Below are positions 20,855 through 24,680 of a stretch of 24,680 nt of DNA, piece after piece. The stretch lies in contig JALHET010000002.1 of assembly GCA_022839525.1 (NCBI GenBank), positions 1 through 24,680 on the forward strand, read 5' to 3'. The stretch comes from Lentisphaerota bacterium (GTDB lineage: Bacteria; Verrucomicrobiota; Kiritimatiellia; RFP12; UBA1067). Below the pieces are notes generated by a model, which ran no database searches, was not told the DNA's origin, and saw nothing but the letters and a program-made list of their open reading frames with translations. The position numbers and the translations under genes were made by a program. Within the stretch, counting starts at the first letter, position 1; each line of letters begins with the position of its first letter.

Positions 20855-23044
20855 ATGAGAATCTTTGCACATGACGCGACTCTACGTAAAACGTTCCTGT
20901 CGGCGTTCGTGACACTTCTAGCCGCGCTGGGAATGGCCGGCAACGTTCCGCTGGACGAGAATCTGGTCGCGCTCTTCGCCGATCTGCATTCGACCCAAAA
21001 GGAGGAGTGGCCGCATCAGCGCGCGGGGATCGCGCAGTGCGTGCGGGACGTGCTGGCCTGTAACCCGCGCCCGGCGAACGCGATTTTCTACGGCGACCTC
21101 TCGTTCAACTGCGGCGAGACCAACGACTACCGCATGCTGCGGGAACTGGTCAAGCCGCTGGAAGACGCGGGCGTCCGGTGGTCAGCCTGTTTCGGCAACC
21201 ACGACCGGCGCGCGCCTTTCTTCTCGGTCTTCCCGGAACGCCAGAGCGTCGCGCCGCTTGTCCCCGGCCGGATGGTGACGGTCGTCAAAACGCCGCACGC
21301 CGATTTCATCCTGTTGGATTCCTGCCTGGAGGGCCCCGTCAACGGCGGCATCGACGAAACGCAACGGACGTGGCTGCAACAGACGCTGGCCCGCACGGCC
21401 AAGCCGGTTTTCGTGGGCGCCCACCATCCGCTGGGGGAAACGGGCGTGGCCGGACTGTTGGCCTCCAACGCCTTCTATGCGGCCTATATCTATGGGCACA
21501 ACCATCACTGGAAAATCCAGTACGAACAGGGCGTCGACACGCTCTGCCTGCCGTCCACCGGACACTGGGGAGATATCGGCTACGTGCTGATGAGACTGGA
21601 TGCGGAAGGCGCGGTGTGTACGCTGCACCAGCACGATTACTACAAGCCGCGCCCGGCAGCCAGCCCCGAGGATATCAAGCCCGAATGGAAAACGCGCGTG
21701 GCCAGAAACAACGGCAGCCAGTGGCGCGTGTCGTTCAAGCCCGAAAACCGCCGCTTCTCTCCGCTCTTCAACGGCAAGGATCTCTCCGGATGGGAACCGT
21801 GCAACATCGCGCCGGAAACGTTCGCGGCTCGCGACGGCATGATCGTCACAACCGGCTCGCCGGTCGGCACGATGCGCACCGCGAAAATGTATGAGAACTT
21901 CATCATCGAATTCGAGTGGCAACACATGAAGGCAGGCGGCAATTCGGGCCTTTTCATCTGGGCGGATGGCCTGCCCGTCACGGGCTCGGCCTTTTCGCGC
22001 GGCATCGAAGTGCAGATCCTCGACCCCGGCTACACCGCGAAAGGCAAGAACGAGTGGTACAGCACACACGGCGACATCTTTGCGGTGAACGGGGCGGCAC
22101 TGACCGTCGCGGGGCGCGTCTCGGCCAACGGCCGGCGCAGCTTCCCCTCCGAGGAACGCACCAAACCCTCGCCAGAGTGGAACCACTACCGCGTGGTCGC
22201 GAATAACGGCGACATCAGCCTCAGCGTCAACGGCAAGGAAGTCACCATCGCCAAGGCCGCCTCCCCGCGCAAAGGCTACCTCATGCTGGAGTCCGAGGGT
22301 TCGGAGTGCCGTTTCCGCAATCTCCGCATCAGGGAGCTGCCCTCGGCCAACCCGAAACCGGAGGAGACCGCGCGCGCGGCCGACGGTTTCGTGCCGCTCT
22401 TCACCGGCATCGACCTGCGCAACTGGAAGGTTCCGGAGGGCGACAACGGCCACTGGAAGATCGTGAACGAGGTCATCGACTACGACGCGCGGAGCGAGGC
22501 GCCCGGCGACAAGAACCTTTGGAGCGAGAAGGCGTATAAAGATTTCCAACTCGTGGTGGACTGGCGCATCAAGGAGACGCCGTTCCAGAACCCTTACGCC
22601 TGCAACATCCTTCCGGACGGCAGCGAGGAGAAAGACGCCAACGGCAAACCGGTGACCCTCACAATCCCCGATTCCGATTCGGGGATCTTCCTGCGGGGAT
22701 CGGGAAAACACCAGGTCAACATCTGGTGCTGGCCAGCCGGTTCGGGCGAGATGTACGGGGTGCGGCGCGACCCGGCCATGCCGCCCGAGGTGCGGGCGGG
22801 CGCAACGCCCAAGGTCAAGGCGGACAACCCCGTTGGGAAATGGAACCGCTTCGAGATCACCGTGCGCGGCAGCACGGTCAGCGTGATCCTCAACGGCCAG
22901 CCCGTGCTGCCCGGCGTGACAATTCCCGACCTGCCCGAGAGCGGCCCCATCGCCCTCCAGCATCACGGCAGCCTGAAAGACGGCAAGTGGATCAGCCCGC
23001 CTTCGCTCGTCCAGTTCCGCAACATGTTCATCCGCGAACTCTGA
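20855..23044 (+). CDS. metallophosphoesterase fused to two DUF1080 (3-keto-disaccharide hydrolase) domains
   Basis: The ATG is preceded by a GGGGA 8-10 bases upstream; the product is 729 residues with a signal peptide (TFLSAFVTLLAALGMAG, cleavage near 29). Residues 37-270 are a calcineurin-like phosphoesterase with the full metal-ligand set: Asp43-x-His45, Asp81 (YGDLS), Asn115-His116-Asp117 (FGNHD), His190/191 (GAHHP) and GHNHH at 214-218. Residues about 299-490 (PLFNGKDLSGWEP, GGNSGLFIWADG, GIEVQILD) and 511-729 (PLFTGIDLRNWKV, DSGIFLRGSGKHQVNIW, RFEITV) are two separate DUF1080 beta-sandwiches. DUF1080 members hydrolyse 3-keto-glycosides; the phosphoesterase would cut a phosphomonoester or diester. 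Linking them suggests processing of a phosphorylated glycan outside the cytoplasm. The pairing is inference; the domains are clear. Confidence 0.85.
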   Translation: MRIFAHDATLRKTFLSAFVTLLAALGMAGNVPLDENLVALFADLHSTQKEEWPHQRAGIAQCVRDVLACNPRPANAIFYGDLSFNCGETNDYRMLRELVKPLEDAGVRWSACFGNHDRRAPFFSVFPERQSVAPLVPGRMVTVVKTPHADFILLDSCLEGPVNGGIDETQRTWLQQTLARTAKPVFVGAHHPLGETGVAGLLASNAFYAAYIYGHNHHWKIQYEQGVDTLCLPSTGHWGDIGYVLMRLDAEGAVCTLHQHDYYKPRPAASPEDIKPEWKTRVARNNGSQWRVSFKPENRRFSPLFNGKDLSGWEPCNIAPETFAARDGMIVTTGSPVGTMRTAKMYENFIIEFEWQHMKAGGNSGLFIWADGLPVTGSAFSRGIEVQILDPGYTAKGKNEWYSTHGDIFAVNGAALTVAGRVSANGRRSFPSEERTKPSPEWNHYRVVANNGDISLSVNGKEVTIAKAASPRKGYLMLESEGSECRFRNLRIRELPSANPKPEETARAADGFVPLFTGIDLRNWKVPEGDNGHWKIVNEVIDYDARSEAPGDKNLWSEKAYKDFQLVVDWRIKETPFQNPYACNILPDGSEEKDANGKPVTLTIPDSDSGIFLRGSGKHQVNIWCWPAGSGEMYGVRRDPAMPPEVRAGATPKVKADNPVGKWNRFEITVRGSTVSVILNGQPVLPGVTIPDLPESGPIALQHHGSLKDGKWISPPSLVQFRNMFIREL

Positions 23045-23073
23045 TCCCCGGCGCAGGCAAAGGGGGCGTGCCG

Positions 23074-23289
23074 GTGAAACGCGCGTTTCTCTTATGGGCA
23101 GCCGCTGCGGAGGCCATCACGGCCGCGGCGGAATTGCCGTCCGGACGGGTTCTGCAGGATTTCCACGAGCGCAAAGTCAAGGAGTGCGAGGTGACGCCCC
23201 GAGGGAAACAGCGATACTACGGAAAACGCCAGCTCCGCGCCGGTCGCGCTTTGACAACCGGCCGGCGATCCCTTACACTTCCGTTATAA
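23074..23289 (+). CDS. possible 71-residue secreted protein, doubtful
   Basis: A GTG at 23074 (or 23068) starts a frame with a signal-like N-terminus (KRAFLLWAAAAEAITAAAE) and a basic, featureless remainder (LPSGRVLQDFHERKVKECEV, then GKQRYYGKRQLRAGRALTTGRR). AGGGGG lies just upstream, but spacing is poor. The purH promoter boxes (23251-23279) fall inside its 3' end, which argues against a maintained gene. It may be the decayed head of an old gene. I do not recognise a family. Confidence 0.25.
   Translation: MKRAFLLWAAAAEAITAAAELPSGRVLQDFHERKVKECEVTPRGKQRYYGKRQLRAGRALTTGRRSLTLPL
23251..23279 (+). promoter_or_regulatory. sigma70-type promoter of the AICAR transformylase gene
   Basis: A perfect TTGACA (23251-23256) is followed after 17 bases by TACACT (23274-23279). 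The start of transcription would be near 23287, giving a leader of about 38 bases with AGGAG at 23315-23319, 5 bases before the ATG. Confidence 0.6.
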
Positions 23290-23324
23290 GAAACTTCGTG
23301 CTTTAACTTCCTTTAGGAGTCCCC

Positions 23325-24596
23325 ATGGCTACCGATCTCAAAGCCGCCTATAAAACCATCATGGACGATCACTTCACCCCGCAGATGGAAATCTCCTTCA
23401 TCGACGGGGCCAAGCGCCAGACCCTTGCCTACGAGAAGGTCACATGGGTGATCGACGGGGAGGAGAAGGGACTGCGCTACGGCGAGAACCCGGGTCAGGA
23501 GGCCGCCCTGTATAAGCTGGTGAATGGCAACCTCGTGCTCGGCGACGTCATCGCCCTCGAGCCGAATCACTATCTGGCCTCAGATCCCGAACTGCTCCAG
23601 TCCGGAAAGCACCCGGGCAAGACCAACCTCACCGACGCGGACAACGCGCTCAACATCCTGCGTTACCTCGACGACACGCCCTGCGCCGTGATCGTCAAGC
23701 ATAACAACCCCTGCGGCGTCGCCAAAGCCGCCACGCTGACCGAAGCCTATGCCCGCGCCAACAGGGCCGACCGTCTGGCCGCATTCGGCGGCTGCATCGC
23801 GCTCAACCGCGAGGTGGATCTTGAGACCGCCAGGCTCGTGGCCGAGAATTACGCCGAAGTCGTTGTGGCTCCCGAGTTCGCCCCCGGGGTCATGGATCTC
23901 TTCGCGGCCAAGAAAAACCTGCGCGTGATGCGCATCAACAACATGGCCCGCCTCACCGAGTTCGTGGCCCGGCGTGTGGTCGATTTCAAATCGCTCGTCG
24001 ACGGCGGCCTCGTGGCCCAGTGGTCTTTCGTGCCCGAGGCGCGCAAGGCCAGCCAGCTCATGCCCGCCGAATGTACCACCAAGGACGGTACGGTTCACCG
24101 CATCAAGCGGCTGCCGACCGCGAAAGAGTATGAAGACCTCATCTTCGGCTGGCTGGTCGAGGCGGGCGTCACCAGCAACTCCGTGCTCTATGTCAAAGAC
24201 GGCGCGACTGTCGGCATCGGCACCGGCGAGCAGGACCGCGTGGGCGTTGCCGAGATCGCCCGCGACAAGGCCTACCGCAAGCTGGCCGACTGGATCGCAT
24301 GGGAGAAATACGCCACGCCCTACAACGACCTGATGATGAAATTCGGCGACGAGGGCAAACGGCGCATGGACGGGATCGACGAGGAGGTCAAGACCCGCAA
24401 GGGCGGCCTGCCCGGCTGCAGCATGGTCTCCGATGCCTTCTTCCCTTTCCGCGACGGCGCGGAGGTCGGTATCCGCGAAGGCATCACCGCCATTGTGCAG
24501 CCCGGCGGCGCGATCCGCGACTGGGACGTGATCGACTGCTGCAACGACGCCAACGTCGCCATGGTCTTTACCGGCCAGCGCAGCTTCCGGCATTAG
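23325..24596 (+). CDS. purH: stand-alone AICAR transformylase (PurH C-terminal half)
   Basis: This enzyme formylates AICAR to FAICAR with 10-formyl-tetrahydrofolate, the ninth step of purine synthesis. The product is 423 residues against about 520 for bifunctional PurH; the N-terminal IMP cyclohydrolase (MGS-like) domain is absent. LRYGENPGQEAALY begins the transformylase. VIVKHNNPCGVAKA gives the catalytic Lys125-His126 pair, and AFGGCIALNREVD, the C-terminal SDAFFPFRDG and ITAIVQPGGAIRDWDVID are all canonical. AGGAG at 23315 fixes the start. It is monocistronic here, with its own promoter. The cyclohydrolase step must be encoded elsewhere by a separate or unrelated enzyme. A short gap of 84 bases to the window end shows no clear terminator. 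Confidence 0.92.
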   Translation: MATDLKAAYKTIMDDHFTPQMEISFIDGAKRQTLAYEKVTWVIDGEEKGLRYGENPGQEAALYKLVNGNLVLGDVIALEPNHYLASDPELLQSGKHPGKTNLTDADNALNILRYLDDTPCAVIVKHNNPCGVAKAATLTEAYARANRADRLAAFGGCIALNREVDLETARLVAENYAEVVVAPEFAPGVMDLFAAKKNLRVMRINNMARLTEFVARRVVDFKSLVDGGLVAQWSFVPEARKASQLMPAECTTKDGTVHRIKRLPTAKEYEDLIFGWLVEAGVTSNSVLYVKDGATVGIGTGEQDRVGVAEIARDKAYRKLADWIAWEKYATPYNDLMMKFGDEGKRRMDGIDEEVKTRKGGLPGCSMVSDAFFPFRDGAEVGIREGITAIVQPGGAIRDWDVIDCCNDANVAMVFTGQRSFRH

Positions 24597-24670
24597 AAGA
24601 AGGCTTTTAGCGGGTTGGGCTGTCAAGAAATATTATAGCAATGGCTTTAACTGTCATAGAGTGTTGCACA

Positions 24671-24680
24671 GGGGGGGGGG
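24671..24680. other. G homopolymer at the window end
   Basis: The last ten bases are all G, in a region (24597-24670) that is otherwise AT-rich and unstructured. This looks like a contig-edge sequencing artefact, such as two-colour poly-G, more than biology. Confidence 0.6.

Noticed and set aside
21182..22966. 594-codon antisense frame within the phosphoesterase fusion
   Set aside because: Same GC-driven shadow effect; the plus-strand frame has every metal-ligand motif.

Overview
The window reads as high-GC chromosomal DNA from an anaerobic, polysaccharide-degrading bacterium of the Planctomycetota-Verrucomicrobiota-Chlamydiota kind. A Kiritimatiellae- or Lentisphaeria-like member is my best guess. 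The basis is indirect: a heparinase II-type lyase, several DUF1080 (3-keto-disaccharide hydrolase) domains, a hypothetical-glycosidase TIM barrel, and a very large secreted protein made of LamG-like modules and autotransporter-associated strand repeats. There is no rRNA or tRNA to fix the taxonomy. The last ten bases are a G homopolymer, so the 3' end is probably a contig edge.

Layout. (1) 1-3458: the tail of a secreted beta-sandwich protein, then a PL21-like heparinase II/III lyase. (2) 3459-5720: a HAD-family nucleotidase, a tiny lipopeptide-like ORF, an RbsD/FucU-type mutarotase, and convergent lipA overlapping its end. The spaces between these genes carry short phrases with a strict 7-base period. 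(3) 5721-9912: an accessory island with visibly lower GC in its left half. It holds a transposase remnant, a two-gene minus-strand cassette (C39-type cysteine peptidase lipoprotein plus a small secreted protein with a C-terminal membrane anchor), a divergently transcribed XRE regulator, a ParE-type toxin-antitoxin pair, a second ~93% identical XRE copy, and an internally deleted IS5-type element. (4) 9913-11766: an ETF:quinone oxidoreductase-like flavoprotein with a ferredoxin-like tail, behind a good sigma70-type promoter. (5) 11892-18538 (minus): a two-gene unit encoding the four-module LamG protein and a lipoprotein with a glycosidase-like layout. (6) 18744-23044 (plus): a GHL6-type glycosidase lipoprotein and a metallophosphoesterase-DUF1080-DUF1080 fusion. 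(7) 23325-24596: a stand-alone AICAR transformylase (the PurH C-terminal half) with its own promoter.

How they fit together. Regions 1, 5 and 6 look like an outward-facing glycan-processing neighbourhood: polysaccharide lyase, putative glycosidases, keto-sugar hydrolase domains and a large carbohydrate-binding or adhesive protein, nearly all with signal peptides or lipoboxes. The mutarotase, nucleotidase, LipA, PurH and ETF-QO-like genes are housekeeping or energy metabolism. The strongest candidate for an undescribed system is the C39 lipoprotein plus small anchored protein, with its adjacent XRE regulator, inside the island. It resembles in layout the uncharacterised PA2778/PA2779-type pairs. 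The second unusual signal is the set of 7-base and 9-base periodic intergenic phrases, several of which fold back on themselves.
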